A stretch of 36,308 nt of DNA from DATGZH01 sp035297265 (lineage in GTDB: Bacteria; Actinomycetota; Acidimicrobiia; Acidimicrobiales; RAAP-2): the NCBI GenBank assembly GCA_035297265.1, contig DATGZH010000026.1, positions 1-36,308 on the forward strand. The letters are read 5' to 3'. Position 1 is the stretch's first letter, and every line of letters begins with the position of its first letter. The translations under genes and the position numbers were made by a program. Positions 1 through 7,572 of this stretch are shown here, piece after piece. The notes beneath the pieces are model-generated. The model was not told where the DNA came from and did no database searches. It worked only from the letters and a program-made list of their open reading frames with translations.

Positions 1-453
1 GGCGTTGGCCACCGCGCCGCCCGGGTCGACCACGGCGGGCCAGCGGGCCCCCCAGGTGCCCACGAAGCCGCGGGCTGAGGCGTCGCTGTCGTCATAGACG
101 ACGCTCACGATCGCCGCCGGGTCGGCCTGGCGCGACTGCTGGAAGTCGAACGCCACCAGGTTGGGCTCCTCGGTCTGGCACGGCGTGCACCAGCTGGCGA
201 AGAAGTTCACGTAGACGTAGCGGCCTCGGTAGGCGGCGAGGTCGAAGCTCGCACCCGACAGGGTGCGCCCGACGACGGGCGGGGCCCGGTGGCCGAGGAG
301 CGGGCTGGCCTCCTCCGAGGCCTGCGACGAGGGCCGCGTGGCGAGGACGACCGAGACCACCACGAGGACCACCAGGACGAGGCCGGCCACGAGGCGGGCG
401 GTATGGGGGCGGCGGCGGGACCCGCCGGCCGCCGACGGCGACTCCTCGGTCAC
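1..453 (-). CDS. TlpA/CcmG-like thiol:disulfide oxidoreductase (3' end outside window)
   Basis: Membrane-anchored thioredoxin-fold protein, expected to reduce apocytochrome c cysteines outside the membrane so that heme can be attached. The visible 151 residues start at a GTG (453-451) and show an arginine-rich head, one transmembrane anchor at about residues 20-38, then the thioredoxin core with the redox motif WCTPC (Cys89, Cys92) after VNFFAS. The ending lies beyond position 1. The start GTG overlaps the TGA of ccmF by four bases (GTGA, 450-453), so the gene is probably translationally coupled to ccmF. Position and motif fit CcmG/ResA/DsbE; which of these it is cannot be settled from the fragment. 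Confidence 0.85.
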   Translation of the reverse strand, partial: MTEESPSAAGGSRRRPHTARLVAGLVLVVLVVVSVVLATRPSSQASEEASPLLGHRAPPVVGRTLSGASFDLAAYRGRYVYVNFFASWCTPCQTEEPNLVAFDFQQSRQADPAAIVSVVYDDSDASARGFVGTWGARWPAVVDPGGAVANA

Positions 454-2594
454 GGTGCGTCGGCTCCGACGGTCACGTCGTCGTCCACCGGCTCGAGCGA
501 CTCGTCGTGCTCGACGCGGACCTCGGCCACTGCGGCGTCGGCCCCGCCGTCGGCGTCCGGACCGTCGCTCGCCGCGGCGAGGAGGCCGGGGGCCGGCTTG
601 GAGACCGGGTCGGTGGCCCGGCGCCGCCGGCCCGGCAGGAGAGCGAGGAGCCCGCCGATCCCGATCAGGAGGCCGCCGGCCCACATCCAGGCCAACAGGG
701 GCTCGACCACCACCCCCACGGCCACCGAGCCGCTCGGCAGGTTCGGGAAGAGCTGGGCCCCCGAGACCCCGCCAGCCGTCCCGCCGACGGCGTCGAAGGT
801 GAGGTAGACGTCGCCGAAGAGGCCCGAGTCGATGGCCGGCGTGCCGACGGCCTCGGACTGCGCGCCGCCGAACTGGCTCACGGCCGGCCGGAAGAGGCCG
901 CCGCCGTCCACGCGGACGACGGCCTCGGTCGCCCGGCGGGCCGGGGTGCTCACCTTGTGCAGGCCGACGAACTCGAAGGTGTGGCCGTCGAAGACGACGG
1001 ACCGGCCCGGGGCGAGCGCCAGCTCGGTCCGCTGGGCGAAAGAGGTCGCGGCGGCGAGCCCCACGGCGAGCACGACGACCCCGAGGTGCACGACCATCCC
1101 GCCGTTCGTGCGGCCGACGAGGCCCCGCCAGGCGCCGGCCCCGTGTCGGTGGCTGGCCCGCACCGACAGCACGAGCGAGCGGACGGCCGAGGCGGCGGCG
1201 AACGCGCCGAGGCCGAAGGCCAGGAGCGGCTCGACGCCGCGGACGCCGGCGAGCACGCACACGACGACCGTCCCCACACCGACCCAGGCCGGGACGGCGA
1301 GGCGCCGCCACAGCACGGCCCAGTCGACGACCCGCCAGGAGAGGGCCGGCGCCACGGCCATGAGGAAGAGGAGAGCGAGGGCCACCGGGACGGCGATCGA
1401 GTTGAAGTACGGCGCGCCCACCGTCACCTGCTGGTTCCGCACCGCCTGGTACAGGAGCGGGAAGACCGTCCCGAGCAGGACCACGAAGGCGAACCCCACG
1501 AAGAGGAGGTTGTTGACGAGGAACGCCCCCTCACGCCCGAGCGGCGCGTCGATGCCGCCCGGCGAGCGCAGGCGGTCGCCCCGCCAGGCGATGAGGCCGA
1601 AGCCCACCGCCACGACGAGCAGGAAGAAGCCGATGAGGAGTGGGCCCAGGTCCGACTCGGTGAAGGCGTGGACCGACTCGATGACCCCCGATCGGGTGAG
1701 GAACGTACCGAGGATCGTGAGGGCGAAGATGGCGACCGAGAGGGAGAGGTTCCAGACGCGGAGCAACCCCCGGCGCTCCTGCACGAGCACCGAGTGCAGA
1801 TAGGCCGTGCCGAGGAGCCACGGCAGGAGGGCGGCGTTCTCGACGGGGTCCCAGCCCCAGAAGCCGCCCCACCCGAGCACCTGGTAGGACCACCAGGCGC
1901 CGAGGACGATGCCGACCGAGAGGAAGGTCCAGGCCACGAGGGTCCAGCGGCGGGTCTCGATGAGCCAGCGGTCGGCCACCCGCCCGGTGGCCAGCATGCC
2001 GATGGCGAAGGCGAACGGCACGGTGAAGCCCACGAAGCCGAGGTAGAGGAGCGGCGGGTGGATGGCCACGAGCGGGTTGTCCTGGAGGAGGGCGTTCGGG
2101 CCGAGTCCCTGGGCCGGGGCGGCGCCCGCCACGCTGGTGAAGGGGTTGGCCGGCCCGGTCATGAGGCCGAAGAAGAAGGCGGCCACGAGGAACATGACGA
2201 CGGTGGCCCAGCCGACGACGGGGTCGTCGGCCCGGCGGCGGTAGCGCCACACGATGAGGCAGGTGTAGACGGCGAGGGCCAGGCACCAGAGGAGGATCGA
2301 GCCGGCGAGGGCGGACCACAGGCCGGTGATCGAGTAGAGGAGCGGCGTTACCCGGCTGTTGTTGTCGGCCACGTACACGAGCGAGAAGTCGTGGGTGACG
2401 AGGGCGTGCTCCATCGCGGCGACGGCGAGCACCGCGCCGAGCAGGAGCACCGGAGCGTAGAGCCGCCCGTCGAGCTGGCGGACGGCCGGCCGGCCGTGGG
2501 CCTTGCGCCAGAGGGCTGCACCGCCCACCGCGGCGCCGACGAGCGCGCCGCAGAAGCCGAGCCACACGCCGATCGAACCGAGGACGGCGTTCAC
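450..2594 (-). CDS. ccmF: Cytochrome c heme lyase subunit CcmF
   Basis: Polytopic membrane protein of 714 residues that transfers heme from holo-CcmE to apocytochrome c. The family hallmark WWD region is clear at about residues 235-256 (WGGFWGWDPVENAALLP). A conserved histidine segment, IHPPLLYLG, lies near residue 179. Many transmembrane segments run through the first 480 residues, followed by a large external domain and a final helix near the C-terminus. The length matches CcmF/NrfE/CcsA-superfamily members (about 650-700). GTG at 2594 is the start; a 58-bp gap separates it from ccmE, the only real intergenic gap inside the ccmA-G run. It ends in a 4-base overlap with the thioredoxin gene. 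A long acidic tail follows the last helix. Confidence 0.95.
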   Translation of the reverse strand: MNAVLGSIGVWLGFCGALVGAAVGGAALWRKAHGRPAVRQLDGRLYAPVLLLGAVLAVAAMEHALVTHDFSLVYVADNNSRVTPLLYSITGLWSALAGSILLWCLALAVYTCLIVWRYRRRADDPVVGWATVVMFLVAAFFFGLMTGPANPFTSVAGAAPAQGLGPNALLQDNPLVAIHPPLLYLGFVGFTVPFAFAIGMLATGRVADRWLIETRRWTLVAWTFLSVGIVLGAWWSYQVLGWGGFWGWDPVENAALLPWLLGTAYLHSVLVQERRGLLRVWNLSLSVAIFALTILGTFLTRSGVIESVHAFTESDLGPLLIGFFLLVVAVGFGLIAWRGDRLRSPGGIDAPLGREGAFLVNNLLFVGFAFVVLLGTVFPLLYQAVRNQQVTVGAPYFNSIAVPVALALLFLMAVAPALSWRVVDWAVLWRRLAVPAWVGVGTVVVCVLAGVRGVEPLLAFGLGAFAAASAVRSLVLSVRASHRHGAGAWRGLVGRTNGGMVVHLGVVVLAVGLAAATSFAQRTELALAPGRSVVFDGHTFEFVGLHKVSTPARRATEAVVRVDGGGLFRPAVSQFGGAQSEAVGTPAIDSGLFGDVYLTFDAVGGTAGGVSGAQLFPNLPSGSVAVGVVVEPLLAWMWAGGLLIGIGGLLALLPGRRRRATDPVSKPAPGLLAAASDGPDADGGADAAVAEVRVEHDESLEPVDDDVTVGADAP

Positions 2595-2628
2595 CGCGCC
2601 CGTCCCACGATCAGCCCTCTCCCGCCGT

Positions 2629-2649
2629 ACCGACCACCGGCCACCGGCC
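2629..2649. repeat. Three tandem 7-bp units in the ccmE-ccmF gap
   Basis: Read on the plus strand, ACCGACC is followed by two copies of ACCGGCC. The array fills part of the only true gap in the ccm operon, upstream of the ccmF start on the minus strand. No function is evident; it could be a slippage product or a binding site. Confidence 0.6.
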
Positions 2650-2652
2650 CCG

Positions 2653-3192
2653 TCAGCGGACCGACCCGTTGGGGGCCTTCACCCTCCCCGGGTGGGCGGC
2701 GATGTAGGAAGCCGAGTGCTTCACGAGGATCTGGTTCGAGAGGAACGTGTCCGACGTGGTCGAGGCGAAGTGCCCGACGACCACGACGGGGAGGTTCGCC
2801 TGGAAGAGCTGGGGCGGCGTCCCCGTGTTGCGGACGGTCACCCGCTGGCCCCCTTCGGCCACCGTGAAGTCGGCGCCGCTGTCGGTGCGGACCACGGTGC
2901 CCGGCACGACCACGCCCTCGAGCCGGAAGGTCGACGTGCCGAGCGAGGTCTTCTGGGCGAGCGCCTGGTCCACCGTGTCGAAGTAGTTGAGGGAGCTGCC
3001 GAGTCCCTCGGCCAGGATGTAGACGAACGCCGCCACGAGCACCGCGCCGACGACCATGAGGCGGACGCGCTGGCGGGGCGCCCGACGGCCGGGACGGGCC
3101 TCCCGGCCGGTCAGCGTCGGCTCGGCGTCGCCCGCCTCCCCGGCCGCGCCGGCGGGCGGTGCCGGCTGCCCGGGTGCCTCGGTCTCGGTCAC
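2653..3192 (-). CDS. ccmE: Heme chaperone CcmE
   Basis: Membrane-anchored heme carrier of 179 residues that binds heme covalently and passes it to CcmF. One transmembrane anchor at about residues 43-62 precedes a beta-barrel OB-fold domain. The family block GTPPQLFQANLPVVVVGHF (about 124-142) is recognisable. The heme-binding HxxxY motif is present as His159-Ser-Ala-Ser-Tyr163, in place of the proteobacterial HDENY. The N-terminal 40 residues are Ala/Pro-rich and longer than usual. The GTG start at 3192 overlaps the ccmD stop by four bases (GTGA). Confidence 0.93.
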   Translation of the reverse strand: MTETEAPGQPAPPAGAAGEAGDAEPTLTGREARPGRRAPRQRVRLMVVGAVLVAAFVYILAEGLGSSLNYFDTVDQALAQKTSLGTSTFRLEGVVVPGTVVRTDSGADFTVAEGGQRVTVRNTGTPPQLFQANLPVVVVGHFASTTSDTFLSNQILVKHSASYIAAHPGRVKAPNGSVR

Positions 3193-3326
3193 GGACGCGG
3201 GGCGTCCTCGGTCGGGCCGAGCTTCTCGACCGCCCGCTCCAGGCGCCGGCGGCGCAGCACCATGGCCAGCCCGTAGACGAAGAGCGACGTGAGGGCGATG
3301 GCGTAGCCGGCGTCGACGTACCTCAT
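3189..3326 (-). CDS. ccmD: CcmD-like small heme exporter subunit
   Basis: A 45-residue protein with one transmembrane helix (about residues 6-24, YAIALTSLFVYGLAMVL), an arginine cluster (RRRR) and a charged tail. This is the standard layout of CcmD, which in known systems helps release holo-CcmE from the CcmABC complex. Sequence conservation in CcmD is very weak, so the call rests on size, topology and its place between ccmC and ccmE. The start ATG (3326-3324) overlaps the ccmC stop (ATGA) and the end overlaps the ccmE start (GTGA). Confidence 0.8.
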   Translation of the reverse strand: MRYVDAGYAIALTSLFVYGLAMVLRRRRLERAVEKLGPTEDAPRP

Positions 3327-4105
3327 GTCCGGCTCCCCGAGGGCAGCTTCTCGTCGACCTCGTCCTCGGCCGGGGCGCCGTCCGGCGCCGTCCCCACCTC
3401 GGCCCAGCGCTCGGCGAGGGAGATCTCGAGCTCCTGGTCGCCCACCTTGTCGGCCAGCACCTCGACGTCGTAACGGACGAGGAGCAACCATACGAACACG
3501 AGGGTGAACGCCACGAAGCCCAAGAGCAGCGTCCAGGCCATGGAGCCGTGGATCTTGAGCGTGCCGTCGGGGCCGAAGACCGTGGCCCCCTGGTGGAGGG
3601 TCTTCCACCAGACGACCGACAGCTGGACGAGCGGCACGTCGATGAAGGCCACGAGGGCGGCCACCGCGCAGCGCCGGGCCCGCACCTCGGGCTCGGCCGG
3701 CACCCGCCGCAGCGCGAGGTAGCCGAGATAGAGCACGAGGAGGAGAGCGGTGAACGTGAGCCGGGCGTCCCACGTCCACCAGACGCCCCAGGCGGGCTTG
3801 CCCCAGATCGACCCGGTGACGAGCACGAGAGCGGTGAACACGCAGCCGACCTCGACCGAGCTGGCGGCCAGGCGGTCCCAGAAGAACGAGCGGGTGCGCC
3901 GCCACAGGTAGAGGAGGCTCGACACCGCGGCCAGCCCGAACGCCAGGTACATCACCCAGGCGAGCGGCGGATGGAGATACACGAGCCGGGCCAGGTCGCC
4001 CTGGACCACGTCAGGCGGCGTGACCCAGAGGGCCAGCCACACCGTGGCCGCCACCGACACGAGGGCGGCGAGCCCGATCCACAGCTGGACGCGGCGCCTC
4101 GTCAC
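3323..4105 (-). CDS. ccmC: Heme exporter/handling protein CcmC
   Basis: Membrane protein of 260 residues that presents heme to CcmE. The tryptophan-rich signature WGVWWTWDARLT is at about residues 106-117, closely matching the CcmC WWD consensus. His45 in LVYLHPPLAW and a later His in KTLHQGATV correspond to the flanking heme-ligand histidines of the family. About six membrane helices are visible, with a hydrophilic C-terminal tail of some 45 residues. The start is taken as the GTG at 4105, because it overlaps the ccmB stop in a GTGA and gives the usual family N-terminus; an in-frame extension upstream would lie inside ccmB. Confidence 0.93.
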   Translation of the reverse strand: MTRRRVQLWIGLAALVSVAATVWLALWVTPPDVVQGDLARLVYLHPPLAWVMYLAFGLAAVSSLLYLWRRTRSFFWDRLAASSVEVGCVFTALVLVTGSIWGKPAWGVWWTWDARLTFTALLLVLYLGYLALRRVPAEPEVRARRCAVAALVAFIDVPLVQLSVVWWKTLHQGATVFGPDGTLKIHGSMAWTLLLGFVAFTLVFVWLLLVRYDVEVLADKVGDQELEISLAERWAEVGTAPDGAPAEDEVDEKLPSGSRT

Positions 4106-4770
4106 CCCGCCTCCTGCAGGGGTCCGTAGAGGAGGACGCCCAGCACCGCGTAGACGACGGCGAACGGCCCGAGGATGCGCAGCCATCCGACGCCCGCACC
4201 CACCGCGCCGGTCAGCGCGGCGGCCCAGGCCCGCGAGGCGGCGAGGAGGACCGGGGCGAGGATGGGCAGCACGAGGAGGGGCAGGAGCGTCTCGCGCACG
4301 CCGAGCCCGGCCGAGAGGGCGCCGTAGAGCACGCCGGCCGACGCCAGGCCGATCGTGGCGAGGACCGAGGCCACGAGGGCCAGCCAGGCCACGTGGACCC
4401 GGACGCCGAAGAGGAACTCGATGCCCGCCCAGAGCACGATCTCGAGCACCGCAAGTTGGAGGGCGAGGGCCGCCGCCTTGCCGAGGAAGATGCCGGCCGG
4501 ATCGAGGCCCGAGAGGCGCAACCCGTCGCGGGTGCCCTCCCCCGACTCGATGGAGAAGCTGCGCTCGGTGGCGAGCACCGTCGCGAAGAGGACGGCCAAC
4601 CAGAAGAGCCCGGGCGCCGCGGCCCGGAGGGCCTTCTCTCCCGGGCCGAGGGCGAAGGCGAAGAGCACGAGGCAGAGGAGGGCGAACGGCAGGACCTGCC
4701 AGAGCGCGACCCGCGAGCGGAGCTCGATCCGCAGGTCCTTCCCCGCCACGAGGAGAGCGTCACGCCACAT
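4102..4770 (-). CDS. ccmB: Heme exporter membrane subunit CcmB
   Basis: Hydrophobic protein of 222 residues, the membrane partner of the CcmA ATPase in the CcmABCD complex that loads heme on CcmE. It begins MWRDALLVAGKDLRIELRSR, the typical CcmB amphipathic lead-in, and has about six membrane helices. Length matches the family (about 220). ATG at 4770; the reading frame starts inside the last 11 bases of ccmA. It ends in a GTGA overlap with ccmC. Confidence 0.92.
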   Translation of the reverse strand: MWRDALLVAGKDLRIELRSRVALWQVLPFALLCLVLFAFALGPGEKALRAAAPGLFWLAVLFATVLATERSFSIESGEGTRDGLRLSGLDPAGIFLGKAAALALQLAVLEIVLWAGIEFLFGVRVHVAWLALVASVLATIGLASAGVLYGALSAGLGVRETLLPLLVLPILAPVLLAASRAWAAALTGAVGAGVGWLRILGPFAVVYAVLGVLLYGPLQEAG

Positions 4771-5482
4771 GGACGCCTCCGCCGACGGCGAGCGGGTCGT
4801 CCGTCGGCTCGGCCAGGCGGAGCCCGGCCGGTTGCGCCGGGGCCTCGCCGGTCACCCGGCCGCCGGTCATCGCGACCGTGCGGGTGGCCTGGGCCCGCAG
4901 CACCTCGGGCTCGTGCGAGGCCACGAGCACCGTGGCCCCGCCGGCCGCCGCTTCGCAGAGGATGGCGGCGAGGAGCTCGCGGGCCGACGCGTCGAGACCG
5001 GCATGGGGCTCGTCGAGCAGCCAGAGCTCGGGCGACCGGGCCACGAGGGCCGCCAAGGCCACCCGCTTGCGCTGGCCGGCCGACAGCCGCTCGACGGTGG
5101 TGCGCCGCAGCCGGCCCACGAGGCCGAGACGCTCGAGCGCCGGCTCGGCCCGCGAGGAAGCCAGCCCGGCGGCCCGCACCGCGAAGCGGACGTTCTCGGC
5201 CGCCGTGAGCTCGGCGTAGAGGGGGGCGGTGTGCCCGAGCAGCCCGACCCGGGGACGCACCGCCGCCCGGTCGAGGCGGAGGTCGCACCCGAGGACGACG
5301 GCCTCGCCCGAGGTGACCGGGAGGAGCCCGGCACAGGTCCGCAGGAGGCTGGTCTTCCCGGCCCCGTTGGGACCGACGACCACGACCACCTCGCCCGGGT
5401 CGACCGAGAGATCGACGCCGGAGAGGGCGGGGAACCGACCGGCGAGAGCGACGGCGGCGCGAAGGTGAACTGCGTGGGGCAT
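4760..5482 (-). CDS. ccmA: Heme exporter ATP-binding subunit CcmA
   Basis: ABC ATPase of 240 residues powering the CcmABCD complex. Walker A is GPNGAGKT (37-44), the ABC signature LSAGQRKR (133-140), Walker B LWLLDEPHAGLD (153-164), with the switch histidine in VASHEPEV. The start is placed at ATG 5482. A longer frame to 5578 is open, but its extra codons have less G/C at third positions and include a plausible promoter, so it is unlikely to be translated. ccmA follows ccdA after 139 bp and overlaps ccmB by 11 bp. Confidence 0.93.
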   Translation of the reverse strand: MPHAVHLRAAVALAGRFPALSGVDLSVDPGEVVVVVGPNGAGKTSLLRTCAGLLPVTSGEAVVLGCDLRLDRAAVRPRVGLLGHTAPLYAELTAAENVRFAVRAAGLASSRAEPALERLGLVGRLRRTTVERLSAGQRKRVALAALVARSPELWLLDEPHAGLDASARELLAAILCEAAAGGATVLVASHEPEVLRAQATRTVAMTGGRVTGEAPAQPAGLRLAEPTDDPLAVGGGVHVA

Positions 5483-5496
5483 GGCCTCGGGCGCCA

Positions 5497-5502
5497 ATGC
5501 TA
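5497..5502 (-). promoter_or_regulatory. Candidate -10 box for the ccmA-G run
   Basis: TAGCAT on the minus strand fits the TANNNT -10 pattern and ends 14 bases before the ccmA ATG, giving a very short leader. No convincing -35 is seen; TTGGCC lies 19 bases upstream. It would give ccm genes a promoter separate from ccdA. Confidence 0.35.
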
Positions 5503-5595
5503 CGAGGGGCGGGGGTAGCGGGGCCAAGCGGCCGTACGCTGGCTCGCGGACGCGGTCTTCCCTGATGGGAGCGGTCATGGGACTGCTCGGCGTCC

Positions 5596-5608
5596 GGGCC
5601 TGCGGCCC
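5596..5608. terminator. Weak hairpin after ccdA
   Basis: GGGCC-TGC-GGCCC inverted repeat just downstream of the ccdA stop, with no T-tract. It could attenuate read-through into ccmA, but a stem of five G/C pairs is common by chance at this GC content. Confidence 0.25.
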
Positions 5609-5621
5609 CGTTGGCGGCCGG

Positions 5622-6446
5622 TCAGCTCGTGGTGAGGCGGCCGAGCCCGAGGTGGCGCATGAGGTCCTGCATCTGCACGGCGAGCCAGCTCAGCTGGTTC
5701 GTGAGGAGGAGGATCCCGAAGGCCACGAGGATGACCCCGCCGACCAGGTGGATGATCCAGAGCGCCCGGCGGGCCCGGGCGTAGAGGGCAGTCAGGCGGT
5801 TGAAGGCGAGGCCCGTGATGAGGAACGGCACGCCGAGGCCGAGCGAGTAGACGAACAGGAGGAGCACGCCGCCGGCCAGCGTCGACTTCGTGGCGGCGAG
5901 GGCCGTCACTGCGCCGAGCACCGGCCCGATGCACGGCGTCCAGGCGAAGGCGAAGGCCATGCCCATGACCGGGGCGGCCCATGAGCCGAGGGCCGAGGGC
6001 CGCACCTCGAAGCGGTGCTCCTCGACCACCCGGGCGAGGCTCGACCCGGCGCTGCCCGTCCCGACCCGGGCCCAGACCGTGGCCGGCAGGGCCCCGAGGA
6101 GGAGCACCAGGCCGAGCAGCACGACGAGGGCCCCAGCGGCCATGGAGAGCGCCTGCTTGTGCGCGCCGAGGGCGTGGCCCAGCCCCGACGCCGCCGCCCC
6201 AAGGGCGGTGAACACGATCGTGAAGCCGAGGACGAAGAGCCCGATGCCCCGCAGCACCGGCTTCAGCTGGCGGGCCGTGGATGCGGGGTCGGGTGACGCC
6301 TCCAGCTCGGCCGCCGAGAGGCCCGACACCATCGAGACGTAGCCGGGCACGAGCGGGAGCACGCACGGCGACAGGAAGGAGAGGATGCCGGCGCCGAAGG
6401 CGACAAGGACGCCGAGCGGGTCGGCGGTGATGGCCGCCGGGATCAC
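5622..6446 (-). CDS. ccdA: CcdA-type thiol-disulfide transporter
   Basis: Membrane protein of 274 residues of the CcdA/DsbD-beta family. It moves reducing equivalents from cytoplasmic thioredoxin across the membrane, here most likely to the CcmG-like protein. The two conserved cysteines stand in the family contexts LSPCVLPLVPGY (Cys28) and AWTPCIGPVLG (Cys172), in the first and fourth membrane helices. Six helices are predicted; a longer loop lies between helices 3 and 4. Start is GTG 6446; an ATG at 6472 runs straight into a stop. It lies 44 bp after gmd and upstream of ccmA on the same strand, consistent with a cytochrome c role. Confidence 0.92.
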   Translation of the reverse strand: MIPAAITADPLGVLVAFGAGILSFLSPCVLPLVPGYVSMVSGLSAAELEASPDPASTARQLKPVLRGIGLFVLGFTIVFTALGAAASGLGHALGAHKQALSMAAGALVVLLGLVLLLGALPATVWARVGTGSAGSSLARVVEEHRFEVRPSALGSWAAPVMGMAFAFAWTPCIGPVLGAVTALAATKSTLAGGVLLLFVYSLGLGVPFLITGLAFNRLTALYARARRALWIIHLVGGVILVAFGILLLTNQLSWLAVQMQDLMRHLGLGRLTTS

Positions 6447-6490
6447 GGCGTCCCGGGGGCGGCCGGCGTCATGTCGACCTCGGACCGCCT

Positions 6491-7462
6491 TCAGCGCAAT
6501 TGGTTACGCACGAGAGCAATGTCCGCCTCGACCATCATCGTCACGAGCTCGGGGAAGTCGACCTCGCGCTCCCAGCCGAGGACCTCGTGCGCCTTCGTGG
6601 CGTCGCCCACGAGGAGGTCGACCTCGGCCGGCCGGAGGAAGCGCTCGTCCACGACGATGTGCTGCTCCCAGTCGAGGCCCGCCGCGGCGAACGCCAGTCG
6701 GCAGAACTCCCGCACCGAGTGCGTCTCCCCCGTCGCCACCACGTAGTCCCCCGGCGTGTCCTGCTGGAGCATGAGCCACATCGCCCGCACGTAGTCGGCG
6801 GCGTAACCCCAGTCGCGCTGGGCGTCGAGGTTGCCGATGGCCAGCTTGTCGTCGAGGCCACAGGCGATGCGGGCCACGCCGAGGCTCACCTTGCGCGGCA
6901 GGAACTCGATCCCCCGCCGCGGCGACTCGTGGTTGAAGAGCATCCCCGACGAGGCATGCAACCCGTAGCTCTCGCGGTAGTTCACGGTGATCCAGTGGCC
7001 GTAGACCTTGGCCACGCCGTAGGGGCTACGGGGGTAGAAGGGCGTCGTCTCGCGCTGGGGCACCTCGAGCACCTTGCCGAACATCTCCGACGAGCTGGCC
7101 TGGTAGAAGCGGATCTCGGGGTCGACCGTCCGGATGGCGTCGAGCATGCGGGTCACGCCGAGCGCCGTGGTCTCGCCCGTCAGCACCGGTTGGCTCCACG
7201 ACGGCTGGACGAAGGACTGCGCGGCCAGGTTGTAGACCTCGGACGGTCGGTGGTCCTGGAGGATCGAGATGAGCGACACCTCGTCGAGCAGGTCCCCCGA
7301 GACGATCGTCAGATCGTCCTGGATGTGGGCGATGCGCTCGAAGTTGACCGTGCTCGAGCGGCGGACCATCCCGATCACCTCGTAGCCCTGCTCCAGGAGG
7401 AACTCCGCGAGATAGGACCCGTCCTGGCCGGTCACGCCGGTGATCATTGCTCGCTTGGCCAT
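6491..7462 (-). CDS. gmd: GDP-mannose 4,6-dehydratase
   Basis: Extended short-chain dehydrogenase of 323 residues converting GDP-mannose to GDP-4-keto-6-deoxymannose, precursor of GDP-fucose, GDP-rhamnose and related sugars. The NADP-binding glycine motif is TGVTGQDGSYL near the N-terminus, followed by GMVRRSST. The active site shows SSSEMFGK and YPRSPYGVAK (Tyr-x3-Lys), and LFNHESPRRG and RDWGYAADYVRAMW are GMD signatures. Length fits the family (320-370). No reductase/epimerase partner is adjacent. The glycosyltransferase at 8755 is a possible user of GDP-sugars, but that is inference. The gene heads the co-directional run into ccdA/ccm, probably by position only. Confidence 0.94.
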   Translation of the reverse strand: MAKRAMITGVTGQDGSYLAEFLLEQGYEVIGMVRRSSTVNFERIAHIQDDLTIVSGDLLDEVSLISILQDHRPSEVYNLAAQSFVQPSWSQPVLTGETTALGVTRMLDAIRTVDPEIRFYQASSSEMFGKVLEVPQRETTPFYPRSPYGVAKVYGHWITVNYRESYGLHASSGMLFNHESPRRGIEFLPRKVSLGVARIACGLDDKLAIGNLDAQRDWGYAADYVRAMWLMLQQDTPGDYVVATGETHSVREFCRLAFAAAGLDWEQHIVVDERFLRPAEVDLLVGDATKAHEVLGWEREVDFPELVTMMVEADIALVRNQLR

Positions 7463-7531
7463 GTGGTCAGGCTCCGTGACTCGAAGAGGTGCGGGGTTTC
7501 ACGCTGGTGCAGAGGCACCGGGGACCAGTCC

Positions 7532-7542
7532 ACCGTACCGTA
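7532..7542 (-). promoter_or_regulatory. Candidate -10 boxes for gmd
   Basis: On the minus strand TACGGT occurs twice in overlapping fashion (TACGGTACGGT), fitting TANNNT, about 70 bases before the gmd start. The leader would hold a small hairpin (GGTGC-CTCT-GCACC) and a GGAG Shine-Dalgarno close to the ATG. No -35 is clear. Confidence 0.35.
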
Positions 7543-7572
7543 CGGGCGCCGGCCCCCCGGCGTCGTCGCCGG

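Noticed and set aside
507..2867. 786-codon open frame antisense to ccmF
   Set aside because: Highly charged, Glu/His/Arg-rich translation with no domain; a shadow caused by third-position GC bias of ccmF.
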